From Aquimarina sp. U1-2 (GTDB lineage: Bacteria; Bacteroidota; Bacteroidia; Flavobacteriales; Flavobacteriaceae), in contig NZ_JAGKIK010000021.1 in assembly GCF_017897595.1 (NCBI RefSeq), positions 1 to 64,000 of the forward strand: a DNA stretch of 64,000 nucleotides, given 5' to 3'. Position 1 is the first letter of the stretch. The number at the start of each line of letters is the position of its first letter. Below the pieces are notes generated by a model. That model was not told where the DNA came from. It searched no databases and worked only from the letters and a program-made list of their open reading frames with translations. Positions 53,154-62,517 of this stretch are shown piece by piece. The translations under genes and the position numbers were made by a program.

Positions 53154-55733
53154 TTGAAAGACTTTCTGACAAAAATATTATTTATAACCTTAATCACCAC
53201 CTTTTTATTTTCGTGTAATGCGGTAAAAAGAGTTCCGGAGGATGAATATCTGCTAGAAAAAAACCTGATTTTTATAGATAGTGTCAAAACTAATGCTATA
53301 AAGCTCGAAAATCTATTGTATCAAGAACCCAATGCGAGATTAGCCGGTATCCCACTGCGTCTTCATGTCTATAATTTGGCTAGTGTAGATCGGGATTCGT
53401 TGTATAGAGATTGGTTACATCGCAAGCCCAATCGAAAAAAAAGAATGATCAACCTTCTTTCTAAAAAACAAATAGACCGATTAGGTGCAGGATTATCTAC
53501 GATCAACCAATGGATCAAAAGCTCTGGAGAACCCCCGGTGATAGTTGATGAGTCAAAAGCAAGGCGCTCTGCAAAAAAACTACAGGCCTATTACTGGAAC
53601 CATGGCTGGTTTAATGTAAAAACCGATTACAAAATTGATAAACGTGACGATAAAACAGCAATAGTTAATTATTTTGTAACACCAAAAGCACCTTACTTTA
53701 TTGATTCTTTAAAAACGAAGATAACGTCTAATGTAGCAGATTCGATATATAAAGCCAATGCCGCAAATAGTACTATTATTACTGGTAAACAATATAAAAC
53801 ATTAGATTTAGAGTCAGAACGAGAGCGAGTTACCTCTCTTTTCCGTAATTCGGGCCTTTATCATTTTGAAAAAGAATTCATAAAATTTGATGCCGATACG
53901 GTGGGCACTAATCATAAAGTTAACCTTAACTTATTAATCAAAAATAGACCCGTAAGTTATGGTGATTCTACTGCCAGAGTACCTTTTAAAGTGCATAAGA
54001 TAAGTCGAGTTAATGTATTTACAGATTATTCTTACGAAAATAGAAATAAAACTCCAAAAGATAGTACCTCTTACAATGGATACAAAATTTATGCTTATGA
54101 TGAGATCAAGTATACCCGAAAAGCAATAGCCAACTCTATTCTTATCACTCCCGGAGAAATTTTTAAAGAAAGTGATCGAACGATTACCAATAACCAGATT
54201 AACAATTTGAGAACTTTTAAATATCCCAATATTACATACGATATAGATAAAAATGATATCACAGGAAAAAGTTTGATCGCTAATATTCGTTTAACACCAA
54301 AGAAGAAGTATAGTTTTAATGCGCAGTTTGATGTATCTACTTCTCAGATTCAGGCATTTGGTATTGGTTTTGGTGGGTCATTATTAATTAGAAACGTATT
54401 TGGAGGTGCAGAAATACTTGAAATTTCGGCGAGAGGAAGTATCGGTTCATCTAGCGATGCCGTAGATGGTGGGGAACGCTTTTTTAATATTTCAGAAGTA
54501 GGCACCGATGTACGCTTGTCATTTCCGAAAATTGTTTTTCCGATACGAACTAATAAAATTATTCCCAAGCGCATGTCTCCCACAACTAACCTTATTTTTG
54601 GGATTAACGTCCAGCAAAATATTGGCCTGGATCGACAAAATGCAACCGGCGTATTCAATTATCAATGGCGCCCCAATAAAAAGATATCGAATCAAATTGA
54701 TATTGTTAATGTTCAATACGTTCGAAATTTAAATACGAATAATTACTTCAACATTTATAATACATCATTTACTGAGTTAAATACGATAGCACAAGACGTT
54801 TTAGAACCATCCTCTAGTTTCTTTTTTCAACCCGAAGACGGAGCTCCAACCATAGATAATGCCGTACTTACGATTCCTACAGGTGCTGAAGGGTTTATTC
54901 AAGAATCTCTAGGGCCCGATCGTGATGCAGATCTTACAGCTACCCAACTACAAGAAATACGTAATATTGATGAGCGAAAAACTAGATTAACCGAAGATAA
55001 TTTGATTTTTGCGTCAAGTTATACGTTTACCAAAAACAATAAAGAAAATCTTTCTGATGAAGACTATTCTAGATTCAGGGTAAAGTTTGAATTTGCCGGG
55101 AATGTTTTGAATGCCATTTCTAATATTGCAGAATTACAAGAAAACTCTAGAGACCGTTTCGAGATCTTTGGTGTAGAATTTTCGCAATATGCCAAGACCG
55201 AACTGGATTATATCAAGCATTGGGATTTAGGCAGAAAAAATATTGTGGCTTTCAGGTATTTTGGAGGTGTGGCTATCCCCTACGGAAATGCGAATAGTAT
55301 CCCTTTTGCACGAAGTTTCTTTGGTGGCGGACCAAATGATAACCGTGCATGGCTAGCCTATGATTTGGGTCCGGGTAGTACTCGAAGCCGAAACGAATTT
55401 AACGAGGCCAACCTAAAACTAGCTGCAAACCTAGAATACCGTTACAATATTCTAGGTGCTTTAAACGGAGCTTTTTTTATCGACGCCGGAAACATATGGA
55501 ATGTGCTAGACAATGTTGAAGATGAAGATGCTGTTTTTTCGCGACTCGATGATTTACAGGAAATCGCTGTAGGTTCTGGTTTCGGACTTCGATATGATTT
55601 TGATTTTTTTGTGATACGACTAGATATCGGATTTAAAACCTTTAACCCCGCCAACGACGAAGATCAAAGATGGTTTAAAGGATATCGATTTTCTGAAGCT
55701 GTTTATAATTTCGGTATTAATTATCCCTTTTAA
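53154..55733 (+). CDS. tamL: TamA/BamA-like outer-membrane lipoprotein (TamL type)
   Basis: 859 residues starting at TTG 53154; an in-frame TAA at 53121 and no ATG between make TTG the only start. Lipobox Cys21 (ITTFLFSC). POTRA-like region about 35-330 (VPEDEYLLEKNLIFID; YYWNHGWFNVKTDYKIDK; GKQYKTLDLESERERVTSLFRNSGLYHFEKEFIKFD; YDEIKYTRKAIANSILITPGEIFKESDRT). The C-terminal Omp85 barrel shows GFGGSLLIRNVFGGAEILEISARGSIG, the FARSFFGGGPNDNRAWLAYDLGPGS lid segment and the ending FRLDIGFKTFNPANDED...GINYPF. It probably inserts or exports outer-membrane or surface proteins or lipids with a TamB partner, which is not adjacent here. A weak hairpin (CTCGG/CCGAG at 55735-55747) follows the stop. Confidence 0.88.
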   Translation: MKDFLTKILFITLITTFLFSCNAVKRVPEDEYLLEKNLIFIDSVKTNAIKLENLLYQEPNARLAGIPLRLHVYNLASVDRDSLYRDWLHRKPNRKKRMINLLSKKQIDRLGAGLSTINQWIKSSGEPPVIVDESKARRSAKKLQAYYWNHGWFNVKTDYKIDKRDDKTAIVNYFVTPKAPYFIDSLKTKITSNVADSIYKANAANSTIITGKQYKTLDLESERERVTSLFRNSGLYHFEKEFIKFDADTVGTNHKVNLNLLIKNRPVSYGDSTARVPFKVHKISRVNVFTDYSYENRNKTPKDSTSYNGYKIYAYDEIKYTRKAIANSILITPGEIFKESDRTITNNQINNLRTFKYPNITYDIDKNDITGKSLIANIRLTPKKKYSFNAQFDVSTSQIQAFGIGFGGSLLIRNVFGGAEILEISARGSIGSSSDAVDGGERFFNISEVGTDVRLSFPKIVFPIRTNKIIPKRMSPTTNLIFGINVQQNIGLDRQNATGVFNYQWRPNKKISNQIDIVNVQYVRNLNTNNYFNIYNTSFTELNTIAQDVLEPSSSFFFQPEDGAPTIDNAVLTIPTGAEGFIQESLGPDRDADLTATQLQEIRNIDERKTRLTEDNLIFASSYTFTKNNKENLSDEDYSRFRVKFEFAGNVLNAISNIAELQENSRDRFEIFGVEFSQYAKTELDYIKHWDLGRKNIVAFRYFGGVAIPYGNANSIPFARSFFGGGPNDNRAWLAYDLGPGSTRSRNEFNEANLKLAANLEYRYNILGALNGAFFIDAGNIWNVLDNVEDEDAVFSRLDDLQEIAVGSGFGLRYDFDFFVIRLDIGFKTFNPANDEDQRWFKGYRFSEAVYNFGINYPF

Positions 55734-55782
55734 GCTCGGTATCCGAGTTTACTATACCCGTGCAAAGATTGTTGCATTCGTA

Positions 55783-55811
55783 TTTGTTTCTGTATTATTT
55801 TATTATTTTTG
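55783..55811 (+). promoter_or_regulatory. fbaA promoter
   Basis: TTTG at 55783-55786, a 17-bp spacer and TATTTTTG at 55804-55811, a full match to the Bacteroidota consensus, 25 bp before the ATG. Confidence 0.6.
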
Positions 55812-55836
55812 TAAGCTTATAAACCAAAACTAAATT

Positions 55837-56904
55837 ATGAGTCACAACATCAAACCAGGAGTTGCTACAGGGGACGAAGTACAAGAAATTTTTAAATATG
55901 CCAAAGAAAAAGCTTTTGCATTACCCGCAGTAAATGTGATAGGATCTAATTCTATTAATGGAGTTCTAGAAACCGCTGCAACATTAAACTCCCCGGTAAT
56001 TATACAATTCTCTAATGGTGGAGCACAATTTAATGCAGGAAAAGGTCTTTCTAATGAAGATCAAAAAGCAGCAATAGCCGGTGCAGTAGCAGGTGCAAAA
56101 CATGTGCACTTATTGTCTGAAGCGTATGGTGTGCCTGTTATCTTACATACAGATCACTGTGCCAAAAAGTTGCTTCCCTGGATTGATGGGTTATTAAATG
56201 CCGGAGAACAATTTTACAAAGAAAATGGAAAACCACTCTATAGTTCTCATATGTTAGATCTATCTGAAGAGCCTATCGAAGAAAATATTGAAATTTGCAA
56301 AAAGTACCTTACTCGAATGAGTAAAATGGGGATGACCCTAGAAATAGAACTTGGGATTACCGGTGGTGAAGAAGATGGCGTTGATAATAGCGATGTAGAC
56401 GATTCTAAACTATATACACAACCTGAAGAAGTTGCATATGCCTATGAAGAACTAAGCAAAGTAAGTGATAAATTTACTGTAGCTGCTGCTTTTGGGAATG
56501 TTCATGGTGTGTATAAACCAGGTAATGTGAAGCTTACCCCTAAAATCCTTAAGAACTCGCAAGAATTTGTCTCTAACAAGTACGGGGTTGGTCATAATCA
56601 TATCGATTTCGTATTTCATGGTGGTAGTGGTTCTTCAGTAGAAGAAATAAGAGAAGCCATAGGATATGGTGTGATTAAAATGAATATTGATACCGATCTT
56701 CAGTTTGCATTTAACGAAGGAATTCGAGATTATATGATGAATAATATTGAGTATTTAAAAACACAAATTGGTAATCCCGAAGGCGCTGAAGAACCCAATA
56801 AAAAATATTACGATCCCAGAAAATGGCTTAGAGAAGGCGAAATTACGTTTAAGAACCGTTTAAAGAAAGCGTTCGAAGATTTAAATAATGTGAATACGTT
56901 ATAA
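55837..56904 (+). CDS. fbaA: Class II fructose-bisphosphate aldolase
   Basis: 355 residues; zinc-dependent reversible cleavage of fructose 1,6-bisphosphate in glycolysis and gluconeogenesis. Class II markers are visible: ALPAVNVIGSNSINGVLE, VPVILHTDHCAKKLLPW (catalytic Asp and zinc His), YKPGNVKLTPKIL, FVFHGGSGSSVEEIREAI (zinc His and phosphate loop) and VIKMNIDTDLQFAF. Length matches the E. coli FbaA type. A full consensus promoter lies upstream and a hairpin terminator downstream. Confidence 0.97.
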   Translation: MSHNIKPGVATGDEVQEIFKYAKEKAFALPAVNVIGSNSINGVLETAATLNSPVIIQFSNGGAQFNAGKGLSNEDQKAAIAGAVAGAKHVHLLSEAYGVPVILHTDHCAKKLLPWIDGLLNAGEQFYKENGKPLYSSHMLDLSEEPIEENIEICKKYLTRMSKMGMTLEIELGITGGEEDGVDNSDVDDSKLYTQPEEVAYAYEELSKVSDKFTVAAAFGNVHGVYKPGNVKLTPKILKNSQEFVSNKYGVGHNHIDFVFHGGSGSSVEEIREAIGYGVIKMNIDTDLQFAFNEGIRDYMMNNIEYLKTQIGNPEGAEEPNKKYYDPRKWLREGEITFKNRLKKAFEDLNNVNTL

Positions 56905-56915
56905 CAAAAAATACC

Positions 56916-56952
56916 AAGCTGAAACTACACCCAGATAGTTTCAGCTTTTTTA
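56916..56952 (+). terminator. fbaA terminator
   Basis: A perfect 12-bp stem (56916-56927 with 56936-56947) with an 8-nt loop and T tail, 12 bp after the fbaA stop. Confidence 0.85.
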
Positions 56953-56964
56953 ATATACGAATAT

Positions 56965-57822
56965 ATGGCTTGGTTTAAAAGAACACAAAAAGGTATACAA
57001 ACCGCTACCGAAGATAAAAAGGATGTCCCTAAAGGACTCTGGTATAAATCCCCTACCGGAAAAATTGTAGATGCCGAACAACTTGAAAAAAACTTCTATG
57101 TTAGTCCCGAAGATGGATATCATGTAAGAATTGGAAGTAAAGAATATTTCGAAATTTTATTTGATGATAATCAATTCAAAGAATTAGATAAAAATTTATC
57201 ATCTAAGGATCCGCTTAAATTTGAAGACAAGAAAAAATATGTAGATCGTCTTAAAGAAGCAGAAGAAAAAACAGATCTCAAAGATGCTGTTCGAACGGCT
57301 GTAGGAAAATCTAACGGAAACGATCTTGTCATCGCCTGTATGGATTTTTCATTTATTGGAGGATCTATGGGTAGTGTAGTTGGTGAAAAAATAGCACGGG
57401 CTGCAGATTATTCTTTAGAACACAAAATTCCTTTCATGATTATTTCAAAATCAGGAGGAGCTCGTATGATGGAGGCTGCTTTATCTTTAATGCAATTGGC
57501 AAAAACCTCGTCAAAATTGGCACAATTGGCAGATGCGCACATTCCATATATCTCTTTATGCACAGATCCTACCACAGGAGGCACGACCGCTTCGTTTGCC
57601 ATGTTGGGAGATATTAATATCGCCGAACCAGGAGCATTAATTGGTTTTGCTGGTCCGCGTGTAGTTCGAGATACAACAGGACAAGAATTGCCAGAAGGAT
57701 TTCAAACTTCAGAGTTTTTATTAGATCATGGATTTTTAGACTTTATCACTCCGAGACAAGAATTAAAACAAAAGGTGAATTTGTACCTCGATTTGATCCT
57801 TAATAGACCTTTGTCAAATTAG
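56965..57822 (+). CDS. accD: Acetyl-CoA carboxylase carboxyltransferase subunit beta, without zinc-ribbon cysteines
   Basis: 285 residues; with AccA it transfers carboxyl from biotin to acetyl-CoA, the first step of fatty acid synthesis. The crotonase-like core is intact: [58 protein letters not shown] and GFAGPRVV. The N-terminal zinc-ribbon framework is also recognisable ([33 protein letters not shown]), but all four metal Cys are replaced, by Ser29, Gly32, Ser47 and Asp50. In E. coli the ribbon binds nucleic acid and contributes to activity, so this form should be zinc-free. Confidence 0.95.
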   Translation: MAWFKRTQKGIQTATEDKKDVPKGLWYKSPTGKIVDAEQLEKNFYVSPEDGYHVRIGSKEYFEILFDDNQFKELDKNLSSKDPLKFEDKKKYVDRLKEAEEKTDLKDAVRTAVGKSNGNDLVIACMDFSFIGGSMGSVVGEKIARAADYSLEHKIPFMIISKSGGARMMEAALSLMQLAKTSSKLAQLADAHIPYISLCTDPTTGGTTASFAMLGDINIAEPGALIGFAGPRVVRDTTGQELPEGFQTSEFLLDHGFLDFITPRQELKQKVNLYLDLILNRPLSN

Positions 57823-57893
57823 ACTTGTAAAAGTCAGTTGATAAATACGGAAGGGCTTAAATTCAGTAATTTAAAATCTTATCATATGTCCGT

Positions 57894-58001
57894 TTGAGTA
57901 CTTCGACTGCGCTCAGCATAGACTAAAGTCGATAACTTTTCGTCTTTGTAAAATAGGTTTCGATTGAGCCTGTCCTGAGCTTTGATGAAGGGCTCAATTA
58001 G
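57894..58001 (-). repeat. Dispersed module M, copy 3 (inverted)
   Basis: Contains TTCGACTGCGCTCAG, then TAAAATAGGTTTCGA, then TTGAGCCTGTCCTGAGC...AAGGGCTCAA, the reverse order of 47316-47400. Confidence 0.6.
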
Positions 58002-58117
58002 ACAGTAGTATAGTGTCTTATTCTTATAAGTAACTAAGTACTGACCTATATGTACTTAAATAACAAACGAAAAAAAATGTTTCTACTATAAAATGTTTTT
58101 CTAACATTAAAAAAGAT

Positions 58118-58125
58118 TATATTTG
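58118..58125 (+). promoter_or_regulatory. rpsO -7 box (TATATTTG)
   Basis: A perfect TAnnTTTG match followed by C, 88 bp before rpsO. Confidence 0.55.
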
Positions 58126-58213
58126 CACGCTGATAGCGAGATGTTATCGACGAACTCATTTAAAAAAAGAGTAAACGAGTTCAATACATAAAAATCATTT
58201 AAATAATATTGGA

Positions 58214-58483
58214 ATGTATCTAACAAAAGAAATTAAAGAAGAAATCTTCGCAAAACACGGAAAAGATAAAAATGACAGTGGTTCTGCAGAAGGTCAAATT
58301 GCATTATTTACGCACAGAATTACGCACCTTACCGAGCACTTAAAAAAGAATCGTAAAGATTTTAATACAGAGCGTTCGTTAGTAAAACTCGTAGGTAAAC
58401 GTAGAGATCTATTAGATTACTTAAAGAAAAAAGATATCATGAGATATCGTGCAATTGTAAAAGAATTAGGATTAAGAAAATAA
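58214..58483 (+). CDS. rpsO: 30S ribosomal protein S15
   Basis: 89 residues, the standard length. S15 binds 16S rRNA helices 20-22 in the platform. Signature: DSGSAEGQIALFTHRITHLTEHLKKN, DFNTERSLVKLVGKRRDLLDYLKKKD and YRAIVKELGLRK. rpsO followed by pnp is a widely conserved pair. A terminator sits directly after rpsO, so read-through or processing, or a separate promoter, must serve pnp. Confidence 0.98.
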   Translation: MYLTKEIKEEIFAKHGKDKNDSGSAEGQIALFTHRITHLTEHLKKNRKDFNTERSLVKLVGKRRDLLDYLKKKDIMRYRAIVKELGLRK

Positions 58484-58485
58484 TT

Positions 58486-58512
58486 AAAAAGAGGCCTCGT
58501 GCCTCTTTTTTT
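58486..58512 (+). terminator. rpsO terminator
   Basis: A perfect 10-bp stem (AAAAAGAGGC and complement, 5-nt loop) with T tail, 3 bp after the rpsO stop. Confidence 0.85.
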
Positions 58513-58571
58513 ATCAACATAATAATTAAAAAAAGCATCTATATTACGTGTAGATGTATGCCTTAGTTTTT

Positions 58572-58689
58572 CATTGGTCGCGCAATTACTACAACAACAC
58601 AACCTTGTCCGTCCGAGTTAGACGGAAACCAATGTTTAATTATATCTGCCAGTCTCTACATAACGTAAAGGCTTATAAATTGGCAGATA
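58572..58689 (+). promoter_or_regulatory. Structured leader of pnp
   Basis: Three helices can be drawn upstream of the pnp ATG at 58707: CATTGGT (58572-58578) with ACCAATG (58628-58634), enclosing TCCGTC (58608-58613) with GACGGA (58621-58626); and TATCTGCCA (58643-58651) with TGGCAGATA (58681-58689). E. coli pnp is autoregulated through a leader stem cut by RNase III, so a similar role is possible here. Confidence 0.4.
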
Positions 58690-58706
58690 AGAATCAAAAA
58701 AATAAT

Positions 58707-60890
58707 ATGATTCCAAAAGTGTATAGAGAGGTCATAGACCTTGGTGATGGTAGAGAAATCTCTATCGAAACCGGAAAATTAGCAAAACAGGCTCATGGTT
58801 CTGTAGTTGTACAATCAGGTAAATGTATGTTGCTTTGTACTGTAGTGTCTAACTACAAGCAAAGTGATGTAGATTTTTTACCGCTAACTGTGGACTATAG
58901 AGAAAAATTTGCAGCCTCAGGTAGATATCCTGGTGGTTTTTTTAAGAGAGAAGCCAGACCTAGTGACGGAGAAGTGCTTACCATGCGTTTGGTAGACCGA
59001 GTGCTACGCCCACTTTTTCCAAAGGACTATCATGCAGAAACTCAGGTAATGATTCAACTAATGTCTCATGACGAGAACGTAATGCCTGATGCCATGGCTG
59101 GATTAGCAGCATCTGCAGCAATACAGTTATCAGATTTCCCATTTGAGTGTGCCATTTCAGAAGTTCGCGTAGGAAGAATAAACGGAGAATTTATCATCAA
59201 TCCAACCAGAGCTCAATTAGAAGAGTCTGATATAGACATGGTAATTGGAGCTTCCGCAGACTCTGTAATGATGGTAGAAGGTGAAATGGATGAGATTTCT
59301 GAAGAAGAAATGGTAGAAGCTATACAATTTGCTCACGAAGCTATTAAAGTTCAATGTGCCGCGCAATTAAAACTAGCCGAAGCCTTCGGTAAAAAGGAAA
59401 CACGTGAATATGACCCAGAGCGAGCAGATGAAGCATTAGCGAAAAAAATACATGATATGGCTTACGACAAAGTATATGCCGTAGCCAAAGCAGGATCTGC
59501 AAAACATGAACGAAGCTCAGCATTTTCAGAAATCAAAGAAGAAATCAAAGCCACATTTTCTGAAGAAGAGTTAGAAGATTTTGGAGATTTGGTGTCTAAA
59601 TATTATCACAAAGCCGAAAAAGAGGCCGTACGTGACTTAACCCTTAACGAAGGGCTTCGTCTAGACGGTAGAAAAACTACAGAAATACGACCAATTTGGT
59701 GCGAGGTAGATTACTTACCGTCAACACACGGGTCTTCTATTTTTACAAGAGGGGAAACGCAAGCGTTGGCAACAGTAACTTTAGGAACTTCTAGAGAAGC
59801 GAATCAAATAGATATGCCATCATATGAAGGAGAAGAAACTTTTTATTTACATTACAACTTCCCTCCTTTTTCTACAGGTGAAGCCAGACCAATTCGAGGT
59901 ACTTCCCGAAGAGAAGTAGGACACGGTAATTTGGCACAGCGTGCATTAAAAGGCATGATTCCTGAAGATTGCCCATATACTGTTCGAGTTGTTTCAGAAG
60001 TATTAGAATCTAACGGTTCCTCTTCTATGGCGACGGTTTGTTCTGGTACTATGGCACTAATGGATGCTGGTGTACAATTAAAAAAACCAGTTTCAGGTAT
60101 TGCGATGGGTCTGATCTCTGATAGTGAAACCGGAAAATACGCCGTATTATCTGATATTTTAGGGGATGAAGATCATTTGGGCGACATGGACTTTAAAGTT
60201 ACGGGTACAGCTGATGGTATTACCGCTTGTCAAATGGATATTAAAGTTAAAGGTTTATCGTATGAAATTTTGGTTAATGCCTTAAAACAAGCTGCCGATG
60301 GTCGTTTGCACATCCTGAATAAATTGACAGAAACTATTGCCACACCAAATGCTGAAGTAAAAGCACATGCGCCAAAGATGGTAACCCGCACTATTCCTGG
60401 AGAATATATTGGTGCATTAATTGGCCCTGGCGGAAAAGTGATTCAGGAACTGCAAAAAGAAACCAATACTACCATAGTGATTAACGAAGATCCTGTGACT
60501 GAAGAAGGCAATGTCGAAATTTTAGGTACCGATCAAGAAGGAATTGAGAAGGTGTTGGCAAAAATAGATGCTATTATTTTTAAACCAGAAGTAGGAAGTG
60601 TGTATGAGGTTAAAGTCATTAAAATATTAGATTTTGGTGCTGTTGTAGAGTATACTGAAGCACCCGGTAACGAAGTTTTACTTCATATCTCTGAGTTAGC
60701 CTGGGAACGCACCAATACTGTGACCGATGTGGTAAATATTGGAGATATTATGGACGTGAAGTATTTTGGTATAGATTCCAGAACACGTAAAGAAAAGGTA
60801 TCTAGAAAAGCGTTACTACCTCGACCTCCACGACCCGAAGGCGACAAATCCAAAGGGGATAGAAAACCCAGAGATAAAAAGGAAAATTAA
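58707..60890 (+). CDS. pnp: Polyribonucleotide nucleotidyltransferase (PNPase)
   Basis: 727 residues from ATG 58707. The frame is open upstream to 58554, but that part is leader with inverted repeats, and [32 protein letters not shown] is the normal N terminus. Two RNase PH cores ([64 protein letters not shown]) flank a helical domain. A KH domain ([25 protein letters not shown]) and an S1 domain ([20 protein letters not shown]) close the protein, with a basic tail. Phosphorolytic 3'-5' RNA decay. A terminator follows. Confidence 0.97.
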   Translation: MIPKVYREVIDLGDGREISIETGKLAKQAHGSVVVQSGKCMLLCTVVSNYKQSDVDFLPLTVDYREKFAASGRYPGGFFKREARPSDGEVLTMRLVDRVLRPLFPKDYHAETQVMIQLMSHDENVMPDAMAGLAASAAIQLSDFPFECAISEVRVGRINGEFIINPTRAQLEESDIDMVIGASADSVMMVEGEMDEISEEEMVEAIQFAHEAIKVQCAAQLKLAEAFGKKETREYDPERADEALAKKIHDMAYDKVYAVAKAGSAKHERSSAFSEIKEEIKATFSEEELEDFGDLVSKYYHKAEKEAVRDLTLNEGLRLDGRKTTEIRPIWCEVDYLPSTHGSSIFTRGETQALATVTLGTSREANQIDMPSYEGEETFYLHYNFPPFSTGEARPIRGTSRREVGHGNLAQRALKGMIPEDCPYTVRVVSEVLESNGSSSMATVCSGTMALMDAGVQLKKPVSGIAMGLISDSETGKYAVLSDILGDEDHLGDMDFKVTGTADGITACQMDIKVKGLSYEILVNALKQAADGRLHILNKLTETIATPNAEVKAHAPKMVTRTIPGEYIGALIGPGGKVIQELQKETNTTIVINEDPVTEEGNVEILGTDQEGIEKVLAKIDAIIFKPEVGSVYEVKVIKILDFGAVVEYTEAPGNEVLLHISELAWERTNTVTDVVNIGDIMDVKYFGIDSRTRKEKVSRKALLPRPPRPEGDKSKGDRKPRDKKEN

Positions 60891-60909
60891 CTTCAAGATA
60901 TTTCTAAAC

Positions 60910-60945
60910 AAGCCTGAAAAGTTTACTGCTTTTCAGGCTTTTTTT
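60910..60945 (+). terminator. pnp terminator
   Basis: A perfect 11-bp stem (60910-60920 with 60930-60940) with a 9-nt loop and T5 tail, 19 bp after the pnp stop. Confidence 0.85.
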
Positions 60946-61000
60946 GTTTTAGGTCACTTAAACCTGGTTTATTCTGATTAACTAATCGATTTTCCGTCTA

Positions 61001-61051
61001 CTTATTCATAGCATCTTGTATTTCATTCCAAAAAGCTTCCAGAGCTAAAGG
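61001..61051 (-). pseudogene. Possible C-terminal gene remnant
   Basis: On the minus strand 17 codons read PLALEAFWNEIQDAMNK and stop; an in-frame TAG lies just before them. The composition looks like a genuine protein end and no start codon is available, so it may be the tail of a lost gene. Very short, so chance is possible. Confidence 0.2.
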
Positions 61052-61129
61052 CTATGCAAAAATTTTAAAATTGTGTAGAAGAAGATGACAACAGAACATC
61101 TTTAGCCTATTTATATACTCATTTTTGGC

Positions 61130-61624
61130 TTAAGAGGGTACTGCAATAGCTTGATCGATGAACTTATCTGAAATTACCGGATGATTTTGAGCAAATTCCT
61201 TAAAAGCTTCAATATCCTTAATCGAAAACGCAATTTTCTTCCCATTCTTTTTATGAACTACCATAAGTGTATCTGAATCCATAACATACCCCCATCCATT
61301 TTTAAACGAATACCGAAGTCCCCAGCCGCCATATGTACTTAATGCTTTCGCTTTTACTAACTCTATCTTGTGAATATTGTTCCACTTTAAATGTTTTGTA
61401 GCTATTATGGGTGACAAGCGGTAGCTTATATTTTGATGGTTCATAGTGATTTTTAATTTAAGAAAATAGCAGAGAAGCGCAACTAAGACAATGATCGCTA
61501 TGGCCAAAACATCAAAAAAATCAATAGTAGTATTCCATAGTATAGCACCTATTGGAATTAGTGGAATTACTAAAATCAAGAACGTAAATTTTGGTAATCT
61601 GGAAGTATCCTGAAATGAATTCAT
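61130..61624 (-). CDS. Small membrane protein with PH-like domain, last gene of the sdp-like operon (candidate immunity protein)
   Basis: 164 residues. Two adjacent N-terminal membrane segments (FTFLILVIPLIPIGAILW; IDFFDVLAIAIIVLVALLCYFL), then a cytoplasmic beta-rich domain (LKITMNHQNISYRLSPIIATKHLKWNNIHKIELVKAKAL, DTLMVVHKKNGKKIAFSIKDIEAFKEFAQ) that resembles bacterial PH domains. Its ATG overlaps the sdpB-like stop as ATGA, so it is translated with the toxin-maturation genes. B. subtilis SdpI, the immunity protein, is unrelated in layout (six helices). Immunity is therefore only a positional guess; a general membrane-sensing role is the alternative. Confidence 0.75.
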   Translation of the reverse strand: MNSFQDTSRLPKFTFLILVIPLIPIGAILWNTTIDFFDVLAIAIIVLVALLCYFLKLKITMNHQNISYRLSPIIATKHLKWNNIHKIELVKAKALSTYGGWGLRYSFKNGWGYVMDSDTLMVVHKKNGKKIAFSIKDIEAFKEFAQNHPVISDKFIDQAIAVPS

Positions 61625-62517
61625 ATTTGTTTTTTTAATTGTGTGAAACTTATTTTAATAAAATTTAAATTCTCCTGTATTGATTTGTCTAATCGAAAAC
61701 AATATAAAATTAATCCTGCGCTCATTGCTAAAAAAAATGTAGGTAGACCATGTATTAAAATTATGAAAAAATGAAATATAATTCCTAAAATGAAAAATAT
61801 ATATTTTTTATCTTGTTTTAAAAATAAAGTTATAAATAGCGATAACTCTAAAAAAATAACACCCCAATTGATGAAACTAACAGAATATTTATTGGTAAAC
61901 AAAAACCCTATAGAATTTTTAACCCAAATGGGAGCACCAAATGTTGTATCATAAAACCAATAATAAACCGCAGTCCCGCTATCCCACTCGGCTGCAAATA
62001 TTTTGGATATACCAGCATTTAAGTATAATACTGCCATTTGCACAGCTATAAAAAGTAAAGCACATTTTGCATTGTAATACCAAAAACCTTTTCTATGATC
62101 AGGTTTAACTTTCGTTCTGATCATTTTCCAACCATTTGACCTTGTATCTAAAATACAAACAGGAATCATTAATAGTGACAGAATGACGGATATCTGATCT
62201 CCTCCTTCTACAATTAACATTGTATGAAAAACCGAATATGTAACCCAACTTTGTACTATAGAGAGATAGCGGGGGAAAAATCCACATATAGCTATAATCA
62301 ATGAAACAATGGAGAAATAATAAGGAATAGACAAATTTTCGAACCATAGAAAATAATTAAGTTTCATCAAACCACTAGCGTTATCCTTAATTTCCAAAAT
62401 ATGATGTTCCGGAAATAAATCTGACATTGTATTAAATAAAAGGGTAATGATAATGCCTGTGGCCAATAATGCTCTAGCTAAAGTAATGGTATTATTGCTA
62501 TTAATTCGATGTATCAT
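61621..62517 (-). CDS. sdpB: SdpB-like HTTM membrane protein (toxin maturation)
   Basis: 298 residues, about seven membrane helices of the HTTM type, related to the N-terminal half of vitamin K-dependent gamma-carboxylase. Features are ARALLATGIIITLLFNTMSDLF, the second-helix region YYFSIVSLIIAICGFFPRYLSIVQSWVTYSVFHTMLIVEGGDQI, CALLFIAVQMAVLYLNAGISKIFAAEWDSGTAVYYW and the last helix pair. B. subtilis SdpB, as I recall it, is the same type of protein and is needed with SdpA to turn pro-SdpC into the mature peptide. Its start overlaps the sdpA-like gene by 17 bp and its stop overlaps the next start by 4 bp. The gamma-carboxylase catalytic part is absent. Confidence 0.85.
   Translation of the reverse strand: MIHRINSNNTITLARALLATGIIITLLFNTMSDLFPEHHILEIKDNASGLMKLNYFLWFENLSIPYYFSIVSLIIAICGFFPRYLSIVQSWVTYSVFHTMLIVEGGDQISVILSLLMIPVCILDTRSNGWKMIRTKVKPDHRKGFWYYNAKCALLFIAVQMAVLYLNAGISKIFAAEWDSGTAVYYWFYDTTFGAPIWVKNSIGFLFTNKYSVSFINWGVIFLELSLFITLFLKQDKKYIFFILGIIFHFFIILIHGLPTFFLAMSAGLILYCFRLDKSIQENLNFIKISFTQLKKQI

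Larger units (their letters stand above)
57823..58213. other. Intergenic stretch with dispersed module and rpsO leader
   Basis: About 390 bp: module M copy 3 (57894-58001), an AT-rich region, a TATATTTG box at 58118 and an 88-nt rpsO leader. No coding sequence is seen. Confidence 0.6.

Noticed and set aside
58554..58706. N-terminal extension of PNPase by 51 residues
   Set aside because: The family N terminus starts at 58707, and the upstream frame covers leader DNA with inverted repeats.
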